From assembly GCF_034259425.1 (NCBI RefSeq), contig NZ_JAXIVU010000002.1, positions 186,001 to 250,000 of the forward strand: DNA of 64,000 nt, read 5' to 3'. The notes beneath the pieces are model-generated. The model did not search any database. It saw nothing but the letters and a program-made list of their open reading frames with translations, and was not told where the DNA came from. Made by a program: the position numbers and the translations under genes. Below, piece after piece: positions 17,301 to 25,398 of the stretch (position 1 is its first letter; every line of letters begins with the position of its first letter). The stretch is from Denitrificimonas halotolerans (lineage in GTDB: Bacteria > Pseudomonadota > Gammaproteobacteria > Pseudomonadales > Pseudomonadaceae).

Positions 17301-18227
17301 ATGAAGAGCTCACTGCCTGATATTTCCCTAGATACACAAGCTTATATCCACACACCTATCAACTGGGTTGGTATGGATAATATTGATCTGCCACTCTGCT
17401 TGGCTGAGGAATATCCCAACATATACAACACACTATCCATGCACGCCTGCTTTCAGGTGGATATGGGTAATGCCAAAAGCAAAGGCATTCATATGTCTCG
17501 CCTATATCAGCTACTCGGCGAACTTGCTGCTGTACAGCCGGTCACGCCTGATATTTTGTTGGAGATGTTAAACAAAGCTATCCTCGGCCAACAAGAAGCT
17601 CAAGCCTCACAAGCACGTTTACTCTTAAGTTTTAACCTACTACTGAAGCGCACGGCATTATTGAGTAGCGATTTGGGTGGCTGGAAAAGCTATCCCGTGC
17701 AACTGCATGCACAGTTATCGCCAGCAGGATTTAAGCTGACGGCAGAGGTCAAAATCGGCTACTCCTCCACCTGCCCCTGCTCTGCCGCTTTAGCACGGCA
17801 ACTCTTGGCTGAGCACTTTACTGCGTCCTTTGCTACAACTGATACCTGCAATGTCGAGCAGGTTGCGCACTGGCTGCAAGAGCATGGCAGTTTTGCCACA
17901 CCCCATAGTCAACGCAGCCAAGCCACAGTCAGCGTGAGCATAGCCCAAGGCTGTGCAGACTTTGGCTTGGTCGCGTTAATCAACTGTATCGAAGAGGCAT
18001 TAGCCACCCCGCTACAAACCGCAGTAAAGCGTATTGATGAGCAAGAATTTGCCCGTCTCAATGGCCATAATTTGATGTTTGTTGAAGATGCGGTGCGCCG
18101 CATGCAACAGGCATTAGCTGGACGCTATTCAGAATTTACTGCCACAGCACGCCATTTAGAAAGTCTGCATGCTCACGACGCTATCGCCTCTATTGAGCAC
18201 GCTGCAGCAAACGACCGAGCCCTTTAA
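17301..18227 (+). CDS. folE2: GTP cyclohydrolase I type 2 (zinc-independent isoform)
   Basis: A 308-residue FolE2 (GTP cyclohydrolase IB). It converts GTP to dihydroneopterin triphosphate, the first step of folate synthesis, without the strict zinc need of FolE. The family blocks KSKGIHMSRLY (59-69) and STCPCSAAL (156-164), with the metal-binding cysteine region, are present, and length is normal. A Zur box just upstream indicates induction in zinc starvation. It is followed by a COG0523 GTPase gene on the same strand, the usual zinc-stress pairing. It is a metabolic cargo gene within the ICE. Confidence 0.93.
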   Translation: MKSSLPDISLDTQAYIHTPINWVGMDNIDLPLCLAEEYPNIYNTLSMHACFQVDMGNAKSKGIHMSRLYQLLGELAAVQPVTPDILLEMLNKAILGQQEAQASQARLLLSFNLLLKRTALLSSDLGGWKSYPVQLHAQLSPAGFKLTAEVKIGYSSTCPCSAALARQLLAEHFTASFATTDTCNVEQVAHWLQEHGSFATPHSQRSQATVSVSIAQGCADFGLVALINCIEEALATPLQTAVKRIDEQEFARLNGHNLMFVEDAVRRMQQALAGRYSEFTATARHLESLHAHDAIASIEHAAANDRAL

Positions 18228-18294
18228 GGCTATCAGCGCGCTGCACTCTGGCGTAAACCTATTACTTAACATTACTTAAGCAAGGAAAAACAAT

Positions 18295-19503
18295 ATGTCC
18301 ACTCCGCTTCCCGTTACCGTGCTATCTGGTTTTTTAGGTGCAGGCAAAACCACATTACTCAATCATATTTTAAAAAACCGCGAAGGCTTACGCGTGGCGG
18401 TAATCGTCAATGATATGAGTGAAATCAATCTTGATGGCAGTGCAGCGCAACATGGCGTAGAGCTTAATCGCGCTGAAGAACAGCTGATTGAGATGAGCAA
18501 TGGCTGCATCTGTTGCACCTTGCGCGAGGACTTACTTAAAGAGGTCGCAGCGCTGGCCCAGCAAAATCGCTTTGATTATCTACTGATTGAATCCACTGGG
18601 ATTTCTGAGCCGTTACCGGTGGCAGAAACCTTCACCTTTACTGATGAAGCCGGTCATAGCTTATCTGACCTCACGCGTCTCGATACCATGGTTACAGTGG
18701 TGGATGGCATCAATTTTTTAACCGATTATCATGCTGCACAATGGATTGGCGAGCGCGAAAACGATATTGCCGAAGACGATGAGCGCGCAATCACTGATTT
18801 GCTGATTGAGCAGGTGGAGTTTGCTGATGTCATTTTAGTCAGCAAAACCGACCTTATCAGCCAAGTTGCTTATCAGGAGCTGGAAGCCATTTTGCGCTCA
18901 CTCAATACCCAAGCGAAAATCTTACCGATGCGCATGGGCGATATCCCGCTAAAAGAAGTACTCAATACCCATGCCTTTAATTTTGATCAAGCCGCGCAAG
19001 CACCCGGCTGGCTCAAAGAAATGCGCGGTGAGCATATTCCAGAAAGTGAAGAGTACGGTATTGCTTCACATGCATGGCAAGCACGCCGTCCGTTACATGC
19101 CGAGCGCTTTTATCAGTTTTTAAATCAAGAATGGTGCAATGGACGTTTATTACGCTCCAAAGGTTATTTTTGGTTGGCACCTTGCCAAAATTTGGTTGGC
19201 AGCTGGTCGCAAGCCGGTGGCATGATGCGTTATAGCTATGCGGGCCAATGGTGGGCCAGCGTACCTCATGCAGATTGGCCGCAAGATGCTGAGAGTTTAA
19301 AATCCATCGAAGAAAAATGGCAAGATGATGTCGGTGATTGCCGCCAAGAGTTGGTTTTTATTGGCCAGAACATTAACTTTAACCAGCTCGAAGCTGACTT
19401 AAACGCTTGTTTACTGACGGATGATGAATTAGCGCAGGGTTCGATAATTTGGCAGCAGTGGGGCGAGCCGTTTAATTTAGCGGGCACTTTAGAAGTGGCA
19501 TAA
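18295..19503 (+). CDS. zigA: COG0523 zinc-stress GTPase / metallochaperone
   Basis: A 402-residue CobW/COG0523 GTPase. Walker A is GFLGAGKTT (12-20), the metal-binding CxCC lies in NGCICCTLRED (69-79), and the switch region is ESTGISEPLP (99-108). The CobW C-terminal domain is complete. The length and the pairing with folE2 under a Zur box match the ZigA subgroup, which is thought to deliver zinc to client enzymes during starvation. The ribosome-binding site is AAGGA about ten bases before the ATG. A strong terminator overlaps the stop. Confidence 0.9.
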   Translation: MSTPLPVTVLSGFLGAGKTTLLNHILKNREGLRVAVIVNDMSEINLDGSAAQHGVELNRAEEQLIEMSNGCICCTLREDLLKEVAALAQQNRFDYLLIESTGISEPLPVAETFTFTDEAGHSLSDLTRLDTMVTVVDGINFLTDYHAAQWIGERENDIAEDDERAITDLLIEQVEFADVILVSKTDLISQVAYQELEAILRSLNTQAKILPMRMGDIPLKEVLNTHAFNFDQAAQAPGWLKEMRGEHIPESEEYGIASHAWQARRPLHAERFYQFLNQEWCNGRLLRSKGYFWLAPCQNLVGSWSQAGGMMRYSYAGQWWASVPHADWPQDAESLKSIEEKWQDDVGDCRQELVFIGQNINFNQLEADLNACLLTDDELAQGSIIWQQWGEPFNLAGTLEVA

Positions 19504-19544
19504 AGACGATTTCTGTTACACATGTGTAATAGAATCGTCTTTTA
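19503..19544 (+). terminator. terminator of folE2-zigA
   Basis: AAGACGATT pairs with AATCGTCTT, followed by a T run, directly after the zigA stop. A second inner repeat (GTTACACATGTGTAAT) lies in the loop. Confidence 0.85.
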
Positions 19545-19552
19545 CTTAGCAA

Positions 19553-19703
19553 AGGTCTATGGCGCAGCTCTAAAGCTCCGGGTCTGTACGAGTTGCGCGA
19601 TGGTTGGATTAAACTTCATCACTCTTAGTGAAACGCCCTGTGCGGAGCCGCATGCAGGGTGTTGTGGGGGCTGAGGGCTAGAAACCCTCGGCTACCCGAT
19701 TAG
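19553..19703 (+). other. group II intron 3' remnant (domains V-VI)
   Basis: The stretch has the features of a bacterial group II intron end. A domain-V-like block (GAGCCGCATGCAGGG...GGGGGCT) is followed by a domain VI hairpin (GAGGGC-TAGAAA-CCCTC) and the 3' boundary GGCTACCCGAT. No maturase gene or 5' end is present. It is a dead fragment. Confidence 0.55.
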
Positions 19704-19717
19704 GCCTGCACTGTCTT

Positions 19718-20194
19718 TCAACGTATGCCGCTCTTAGCTGTTCCTAATAAATAAGCAACTATCAAGGTTAGCAAAACAACAACCCAGGATATGCTTTTGC
19801 TTTCAGAACGATAATCGCGAGCGTAGTTTTCTAAGCCATATACACGCCAGCCGTTAGCTGACAAAGAGTATGCATTTATTGTCTTGCGCCAGGTAATGTT
19901 TGAGGTATGACCAACCTTAAGTACTGTACCTGGCTTGAAACTACGCGAAATGCGGTCAGCGGAGAAAATACCCCGGCGTATGGCTACCTTCTCCGGCAGA
20001 TTTTCCATGCGATAAAAAATGGAATCCCGGTTCTTAATGGAGCGCACGGTGATGATTTCTAAAATACGTCCCTCTGTGTAAACAAGATCTGCTTCTGATA
20101 CGCCGAGGCTGCGCATTTGCAAGTAAGTAAATAAGGAAGTGCCTGCTAGCAGTACTATGCTAACAATTATTTTCTGTGTTAGTGGCTGCATCAC
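19718..20194 (-). CDS. membrane protein of unknown function, 158 aa
   Basis: One hydrophobic segment lies near the N-terminus (about residues 8-26) and a second near the C-terminus (about 133-150). Between them is a basic strand-rich domain of about 100 residues, which the spacing of the charges suggests may lie outside the cytoplasm or fold at the membrane. No family is recognised. It is on the same strand as the upstream helicase gene but more than 400 bases away, so it is probably transcribed on its own. Confidence 0.6.
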   Translation of the reverse strand: MMQPLTQKIIVSIVLLAGTSLFTYLQMRSLGVSEADLVYTEGRILEIITVRSIKNRDSIFYRMENLPEKVAIRRGIFSADRISRSFKPGTVLKVGHTSNITWRKTINAYSLSANGWRVYGLENYARDYRSESKSISWVVVLLTLIVAYLLGTAKSGIR

Positions 20195-20616
20195 TCCACA
20201 TAACCCCAGATTGGATTAATTTTTCCATTTTTCTCAATATGACTACTGGCTGAGTTCTGCATATGGGCCTAACATTATATTAGTAAGCATGCGCGTTTCG
20301 CTGCTATGCCTGTTTAGTTTATTTAACAGTAAATCATTGTTTATACGCAGTTTTTCCGCGCTTAGCAAGACAGCTTCTTGCAGCAATTCGAGCTTGCTCA
20401 CCTTTCGCTAGCTGGGTGCACATTAACCACCCCAGCAAAAACGCGAACCCTTTATATTTAGCGGCTCACGCTCAACTATAAGATCTTAAGCGTGCATCCC
20501 TCAGCAGAAAAACGTGCACTTTGCTTTATTGAGGGCTAGAAAAAAGTTTTGAAAAAAGAATATCGGCATGTCTAACAGTCTATTTGTATTAGGCTAGAGT
20601 GGGTGTAAACAGTATT
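20195..20616. other. intergenic region without recognisable gene
   Basis: I see no coding frame with a supported start and no clear RNA gene here. It separates the 158-residue membrane protein from the helicase operon terminator. Confidence 0.5.
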
Positions 20617-20639
20617 AAAAAAGGCCGCGCATGCGGCCT
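20617..20639 (-). terminator. terminator of the helicase operon
   Basis: On the minus strand GGCCGC-ATGC-GCGGCC is followed by six T. It lies just after the 54-residue gene. Confidence 0.8.
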
Positions 20640-20645
20640 ATAGGT

Positions 20646-20810
20646 TTAGGAGTTGTCGTCCTCGTCATCCAGCTCGTAAATGGCGGTATGACCGCTTTTG
20701 CAAGTACCGATCCAAGGCACGGTTGGGTCGTCTTGATCACATGGCACTCTGCTGCTGCAGTAAGGACAGAGCGGGTGAGTGAACTCAGCTGTGTATGTAA
20801 AATGGTCCAT
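20646..20810 (-). CDS. small zinc-ribbon-like protein, 54 aa
   Basis: A short gene beginning MDHFTYTAEFTHPLCPYC. It has a CPYC knuckle, further cysteines (VPCDQDD and GTCKSGH) and an acidic tail, the pattern of a small zinc ribbon. AGGA lies about ten bases before the ATG. It starts 44 bases after the helicase stop and is followed at once by a terminator, so it is the last gene of that operon. It could be a helper of the helicase; that is inference from position. Confidence 0.6.
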   Translation of the reverse strand: MDHFTYTAEFTHPLCPYCSSRVPCDQDDPTVPWIGTCKSGHTAIYELDDEDDNS

Positions 20811-20854
20811 TATATTAGATCCTAAACAGCCTCTTAAGAGGCTGTGATAGTGGG

Positions 20855-23104
20855 TTAATGACTTGAAATAAGCTGCCTTGCGAGAGCCATTTCAACCGAG
20901 TCACCATCCGAGTTTAGAGAATCAAGACCTGATTCTGGTATATCGCCTGATGTACTCTGTGAGACTGCAATTTTCTTGGCCATCAGCTCCAGACAGGACA
21001 TCTGGGAGGTGCCGGTATAGCCAAGGAAAATCACTTTCACTGCTTCAGTTTGACCAATCCGCCAAGAGCGTCGGGCAGCCTGTTGCATGGTGTAGACGTT
21101 ATAGCCGGTTTGCATGAACACGATTGTTGGGAAGTCCAACAGATCGAGGCCGGTTTTCACCAACTCAGGGTTGCAGATAAGCACGTCAATGCCTCTGTCT
21201 ACCTGATCTGCAATCCAGTCTTCACGCTTGCCTGTTTCAACACTGCTGCGCAAAATTGCCACCTTCAATCCCGCTTGCTCCAGCCTGACTTTAAGCCTGG
21301 CTGTTGTGTCGCGAGTACCGGTGTAGGTGCAGTAGGTTAAAACCTTTCGGCCTTTGGCTTTCTCCTCAAGACAAATGTCCAGTAGCTCCTGTTCCTTGGG
21401 CATCATTTCCTCGTCACCAAACACAGCTGGCACAAATGCCAGGGTATCCCGAGTTTTCGGGTGTTTAACGATTTCAGTTCTGAATGCGCAATCAGGCCAA
21501 GCGAGTAGCACGTTTAACACAGTACCCATAAGGGTCGTATCGCGACGTGCCAATGCTTGTTTCAGTTCAGCTGTCAGTCTGTTGCTAAGGTCTTTGTAGG
21601 CTGTTTCCTGGCTATCGCTCATTGGAATAGGACGGAACTCCTCTGTATAAGCAGGAAGAACATTGCCGCCAATATCCTTGAGTTTCAGGAATACGGTGTA
21701 AGGCAAGACATAGCGGTGAATGCCTTTAGGGCCAAAGCCAGGGGCTTTCACTGTGCGCGTTGTCTGCTTTTTACCGCGTGCGGTTTTATGGGATGTTGTG
21801 CTTTCGCTCATGATGTCCTTGAGGATTCCATGCTCACGCATGAAGCTCATTGCCGCTGAGTTCAGGCTGCCGTTCTTGCGAGGAACAAAACCATCTTCAA
21901 TCATGCGCTGGGTGAGCGCACGAAACAGCAAATAGAACAAGTCATCAGCATAGCCACCCATTAAGGTGCCGGTTAGCAAAATGGTTTTCCGGGTTTTGGC
22001 TGCGAGTACACCCATGGCTTGTCCTTGGGCCGAACCTGAGTTTTTGTACTCGTGACCTTCATCCACGATCAACAGATCAAAGTAACCTTGCGGCATATAC
22101 CGCTTGATGAACTCTGTTGGTTGATAACCGCCTGAGCCAAAACCAAACTCGATGTTGGCCATGGCACGCTCCATGCGCCTGGCTTGCTTGTCGGAAAATA
22201 GAAAGTCGCCTTTCTCATCCATCAAGTTGATGAACTCGTGAATGTTGTCAGCCAACAATCCGCTGATGAAGTCCTCACCAAACTGATCGAGTAACCGGTT
22301 CGCTCGCACCGGTCCAATGGTTGGAATCTGGCAAACTGACTTGACTAAAGCCTTACGACGGTCAAATTCAGCGCCTGTCCGGTCGCGCATCAGGGTCCAA
22401 AGTTTACCTTTGCATTCCCTGCAGCTGACTTGCTTATCGACTGCCAGAAATTGCTTCTCGGTAATTGGCTCACCGTCATGTGCTACCAAGGTTCCACAAT
22501 CGGGACAGGCTGGCAGAAAAATCTGTTCGCCGGTTGTATCGCGATTGCGGGTTGGTTTGCGCGTATAAGCATGTCGCCAGTGGTAACCCATACGCATTCT
22601 GATGCGCCCCAGAATAAAAAACTCTGGTGCATCCTTACTAGACAGAACGCCTAACTCAGCGCGGAGCTGGATCAGCTTTGCGAGTGTGTCAGGGCCGTTC
22701 AAAACCCAGACTTTGGCATTTGGGACAGTTTCCAAGATCTCCCTGCGCCACTTGTAAACCAAGTGAGGTGGGGAAATAACAAGGTGTCTACGATAGCCCT
22801 CTGTGTGCATAACAGCTGCAGCAGCGATGGCCATCATGGTTTTACCCGTACCCATCTCCGCATTGATGACTGCAGCTGACTCGTTTTTATCAACGAGTAG
22901 CGCAGTAACCGCTTGAACAACTTCGGCCTGAGCATCGAAAGGTTTTCGGAGCAGTCCATCCATTACCTGCTGACGCTGGAGGTGAGTGGGGTGGGTCATG
23001 CCGGTATACACCGGAGGGTTTGACTCGTTCAAAGAGTCGATTAGGACATCGCCGAACTCGGAAATGAAGTCGGTTAGAGGGATGGTTGTTGAGTGAGTAC
23101 TCAT
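20855..23104 (-). CDS. SNF2-like superfamily 2 helicase with zinc-ribbon insertion
   Basis: A 749-residue SF2 ATPase. Motif I is NAEMGTGKTMMAIAAA (81-96) and motif II is LLIVDEGHEYK. Motifs V-VI (DVLICNPELVKTGLDL, then QAARRSWRIGQTEAVKV) are of SNF2 type. Two CxxC pairs (CPDC and CREC) between motifs Ia and II form a zinc-ribbon insertion. It probably remodels protein-DNA complexes on the ICE. The start at 23104 is set by the GGAG of its H4 hairpin, seven bases upstream. It is the first gene of an operon with a full leader; a 54-residue zinc-ribbon gene follows. Confidence 0.87.
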   Translation of the reverse strand: MSTHSTTIPLTDFISEFGDVLIDSLNESNPPVYTGMTHPTHLQRQQVMDGLLRKPFDAQAEVVQAVTALLVDKNESAAVINAEMGTGKTMMAIAAAAVMHTEGYRRHLVISPPHLVYKWRREILETVPNAKVWVLNGPDTLAKLIQLRAELGVLSSKDAPEFFILGRIRMRMGYHWRHAYTRKPTRNRDTTGEQIFLPACPDCGTLVAHDGEPITEKQFLAVDKQVSCRECKGKLWTLMRDRTGAEFDRRKALVKSVCQIPTIGPVRANRLLDQFGEDFISGLLADNIHEFINLMDEKGDFLFSDKQARRMERAMANIEFGFGSGGYQPTEFIKRYMPQGYFDLLIVDEGHEYKNSGSAQGQAMGVLAAKTRKTILLTGTLMGGYADDLFYLLFRALTQRMIEDGFVPRKNGSLNSAAMSFMREHGILKDIMSESTTSHKTARGKKQTTRTVKAPGFGPKGIHRYVLPYTVFLKLKDIGGNVLPAYTEEFRPIPMSDSQETAYKDLSNRLTAELKQALARRDTTLMGTVLNVLLAWPDCAFRTEIVKHPKTRDTLAFVPAVFGDEEMMPKEQELLDICLEEKAKGRKVLTYCTYTGTRDTTARLKVRLEQAGLKVAILRSSVETGKREDWIADQVDRGIDVLICNPELVKTGLDLLDFPTIVFMQTGYNVYTMQQAARRSWRIGQTEAVKVIFLGYTGTSQMSCLELMAKKIAVSQSTSGDIPESGLDSLNSDGDSVEMALARQLISSH

Positions 23105-23301
23105 AGTGTTTCTCCAAAAAGCAAAAGGCGGAGAAACACAGCTCCTGACGGAGAGAGTTTTCTCCGCCAAGGGTAGGTAGGTTAGACATGAACTCACAGC
23201 GTGAGCGCCGCTTTGCATCATGTACACGGCTTATGGCATGTTGCTGATCAACGATCAGCGAAACATACCTAGAGGATATGCCAGGCTTTATTGACTGTCC
23301 A
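23105..23301 (-). promoter_or_regulatory. full ICE leader, copy before the helicase
   Basis: -35 TGGACA (23296-23301), 17 bp, -10 TATCCT (23273-23278). H1 is the perfect GCTGATC-GTT-GATCAGC with ATGTT/AACAT. H2 has outer arms ACATGA/TCATGT. H3 has CGGAGA/TCTCCG. H4 is GTGTTTCTCC...GGAGAAACAC. The 5' arms GGCGGAGAAA of H3 and TTTCTCCGCC of H4 are perfectly complementary. The region 23302-23562 upstream shows nothing recognisable. Confidence 0.87.
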
Positions 23302-23562
23302 CCCTCCAATAAAAACTGTAGTGGCATAGTGTCAATGGCCACCTATTTAGATTGGTGCTGGCTCGAACCTATCCATTCCTTTCTTTACATCAGCAATCCG
23401 TGATTCGGCTCATGCTCACAGCGCTCACGACACATTCCCCACCTTGGTGAATATAACTGTGGTTCTGTATTGATAGTACTGCGGCGCTTGAGGCCTTTAT
23501 TTATAGTCGGTACACAAACAAAGCTGAATTTGCTATTGCTGTAAGCTATTGCTAAAGTTGCG

Positions 23563-23670
23563 GCCTCTTTGGGGAGTAGCCTGCTTCCGATATTAGGAAG
23601 AGTTCGTATCAACATACTTGGCCAAATGCCATGGTGCGGACACCTCTCGGTTGGCGAGACCATCGATATA
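23563..23670 (+). promoter_or_regulatory. yybP-ykoY manganese riboswitch
   Basis: The sequence carries the conserved yybP-ykoY aptamer features in order: GGGGAGTAGCC, a variable stem (CTTCC...GGAAG), TCAACATACTTGG, GTGCGGACACC and GGCGAGACC. It lies directly before mntP, a classic gene for this Mn2+-sensing class. Manganese binding is expected to switch mntP expression on. Confidence 0.88.
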
Positions 23671-23681
23671 CTCATGCCTGA

Positions 23682-23722
23682 GGTCGGGCGTGTGCGTATA
23701 TCGTGGACTCAATATGCCCGAC
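23682..23722 (+). promoter_or_regulatory. expression-platform hairpin after the Mn riboswitch
   Basis: An 8-bp perfect repeat GGTCGGGC / GCCCGACC with a 25-base loop ends 12 bases before the mntP ATG. No T run follows, so control is more likely at translation or through a shifted fold than by simple termination. Confidence 0.6.
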
Positions 23723-23734
23723 CGGATTAATCTA

Positions 23735-24292
23735 ATGAACCCTATAGCCCTTCTTTTACTTGCTTTTGCAATGTCCACAGATGCCTTCGCCGCTGCAATT
23801 GGCAAGGGCGCAAGCCTAAAAAAACCCAGCTTCTCAGAAGCCTTAAGAATGGGGGTTATTTTCGGCTCAATCGAAGCAATAACACCTGTAATAGGTTGGT
23901 TGATTGGTAAGTCGGCATCATCTTACGTAGAAACTTGGGCTCACTGGATAGCATTTTTTCTATTAGTGGTCTTGGGTTTGTACATGATTTATGAAGGCAT
24001 GAAACCCGTCTCAGAAGAAGTAGAAAAACCTTCCAGTCACTCTTTTCTTAAAGTTTCTCTGACCGCAATAGGTACTAGCATTGATGCTATGGCTGTTGGC
24101 GTGGGGCTCGCGTTTATTAATGTGAACATCTTGATTGCAGCTGCTCTAATTGGATTAGCGACGACATTCATGGTGACACTGGGGGTGATGTTAGGGCGAA
24201 CTATTGGTTCCGTATTGGGACACAGAGCGGAAGTTTTTGGCGGACTTACGCTCATAGCGGTAGGCGTATGGATATTGTTGGGGCACTTGTAG
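23735..24292 (+). CDS. mntP: manganese efflux pump MntP
   Basis: A 185-residue membrane protein with six hydrophobic segments arranged as two similar halves. The MntP (DUF204) signatures FAMSTDAFAAAIGKG (near residues 10-24) and GTSIDAMAVGVGLAF in the second half carry the conserved aspartates of the ion path. It exports Mn2+ and protects against manganese overload. ATG at 23735 gives the family's natural start; the longer in-frame extension would translate the riboswitch. A yybP-ykoY riboswitch precedes it, so it is a self-regulated cargo gene. Confidence 0.94.
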   Translation: MNPIALLLLAFAMSTDAFAAAIGKGASLKKPSFSEALRMGVIFGSIEAITPVIGWLIGKSASSYVETWAHWIAFFLLVVLGLYMIYEGMKPVSEEVEKPSSHSFLKVSLTAIGTSIDAMAVGVGLAFINVNILIAAALIGLATTFMVTLGVMLGRTIGSVLGHRAEVFGGLTLIAVGVWILLGHL

Positions 24293-24307
24293 CGCTTAAA
24301 AAACAAA

Positions 24308-24336
24308 CCTCCCTCTGGCTTAATAGCGGAGGGAGG
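24308..24336 (-). terminator. terminator between mntP and the convergent operon
   Basis: CCTCCCTC pairs with GAGGGAGG. On the minus strand a T-rich run follows, so it mainly ends the leftward operon from 25279; it may also stop mntP transcripts. Confidence 0.7.
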
Positions 24337-24366
24337 GGTGCAAGATGAGTTCACCAGACGCTTACG

Positions 24367-24747
24367 TTAAATAAAGTGCTCAGTCAAATCGAACTCACGC
24401 ACGAAGAGAGCGCCGCTTCGGTCTGTAGTTACCCAGTGGCGCTCACCGAAAAGCGCTATGTATTTGTAATAGACGCCCCATTTACTCAGGCTGTTGATTT
24501 CCACCCAAGTAAGTGGAAGCCCTTCAATGGCCTTGAGGACTTCAACACCATTACAATCAATACGTATCGGAGTAACGAATGGAGACGGAAACCTTGAAGG
24601 CTTTGTGCCAAAGCAACTGGAGTTTGGAGTGTGGATTCCTTCAAGAAAAATCTGCTCGAAGAAATTACCTAAGATGCCTTTCTTAACCGAGTCGGTTATG
24701 TATTGGCATCCAGCTATTAGTGTGTTTTGTGATTGTTGAGACTGCAT
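24367..24747 (-). CDS. ICE hypothetical protein, 126 aa
   Basis: Not recognised. A soluble protein with a strand-rich C-terminal half (YYKYIALFGERHWVTTDRSG). It is the second gene behind a full leader (first gene 25076-24873) and has its own H3-H4 module, with GGAG seven bases before the ATG. Confidence 0.68.
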   Translation of the reverse strand: MQSQQSQNTLIAGCQYITDSVKKGILGNFFEQIFLEGIHTPNSSCFGTKPSRFPSPFVTPIRIDCNGVEVLKAIEGLPLTWVEINSLSKWGVYYKYIALFGERHWVTTDRSGALFVREFDLTEHFI

Positions 24748-24812
24748 AGTGTTTCTCCAGATAAAAAAGCGGAAACACTGATCCTCTGGCGGAAAAGTGT
24801 TTCCGCTAGGGG
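24748..24812 (-). promoter_or_regulatory. H3-H4 leader module (internal operon copy)
   Basis: H3 is AGCGGAAA-CAC-TTTTCCGCC with CCT/AGG at its base. H4 is GTGTTTCCGC...GGAGAAACAC. The alternative pairing AGCGGAAAC with GTTTCCGCT is perfect here, although both arms differ from the other copies. That is a compensatory change in favour of the switch model. Confidence 0.78.
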
Positions 24813-24872
24813 GTATTGCGAATGTTTTTACAGAACGAAGAGGGTTAAACCGACTTGCGTTTTTAGTTTATT

Positions 24873-25076
24873 TCACGCCCATTCACGCACGGCCCAGTTA
24901 CCACTAGCCAGCGCAGCTTCAGCATCAGATTCGGTTTTCCAATACTGAACACTCAAACGGGAAATCGGACCTTCTTCTGGGCAGCATTGCCCGATGTAAT
25001 ACCCTGCAGCAGAGCGCAGGACTTCGATCGGGTAGGATGATGTGTCAAACTGATCTTGTTGAGTTTGAGTCGTCAT
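24873..25076 (-). CDS. ICE hypothetical protein, 67 aa
   Basis: A small acidic soluble protein with a conserved-looking centre (AAGYYIGQCCPEEGPISRLS) and C-terminal YWKTESDAEAALASGNWAVR. No family is recognised. It is the first gene after a full leader, with GGAG eight bases upstream of the ATG. The next gene follows on the same strand behind an H3-H4 module. Confidence 0.65.
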   Translation of the reverse strand: MTTQTQQDQFDTSSYPIEVLRSAAGYYIGQCCPEEGPISRLSVQYWKTESDAEAALASGNWAVREWA

Positions 25077-25279
25077 GATGTTTCTCCAAAAAACAAAAAG
25101 CGGAGAAACACAGAATCCTTGCGGGATAAAGGTTTATCCGCAGGGATTAAAGGTAGGTTTAAACAACAGCTTACTGGCGTAAGCACCCATTTTCATGTTG
25201 TACAGGGCTTGAGGTATGTTGTCAGTCAACGACTAACGAGACATAAGTTAATCATAAAACAGTGGTCTGGAGGTGTCCA
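25077..25279 (-). promoter_or_regulatory. full ICE leader, copy before the 67-aa gene
   Basis: -35 TGGACA (25274-25279), 17 bp, -10 TATGAT (25251-25256). H1 is GTTAGTC-GTT-GACTGAC. H2 has outer arms ACAACA/TGTTGT and inner GCTTAC-GCCA-GTAAGC. H3 is GGATAAA-CC-TTTATCC. H4 is TGTTTCTCC...GGAGAAACA. The sequence differs from other copies at many places, yet each helix is kept by paired changes. Confidence 0.86.
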
Positions 25280-25398
25280 GTATCTGGCCGGGTTACCGAA
25301 CAATTGGGTCGCGGATGCTGCCGGTCAGCCGGTCAAGGTGGGGTATTGTCACCACATCGCTAGGACGCAAGTATGCACACTCACGCGACAGGCGCACT

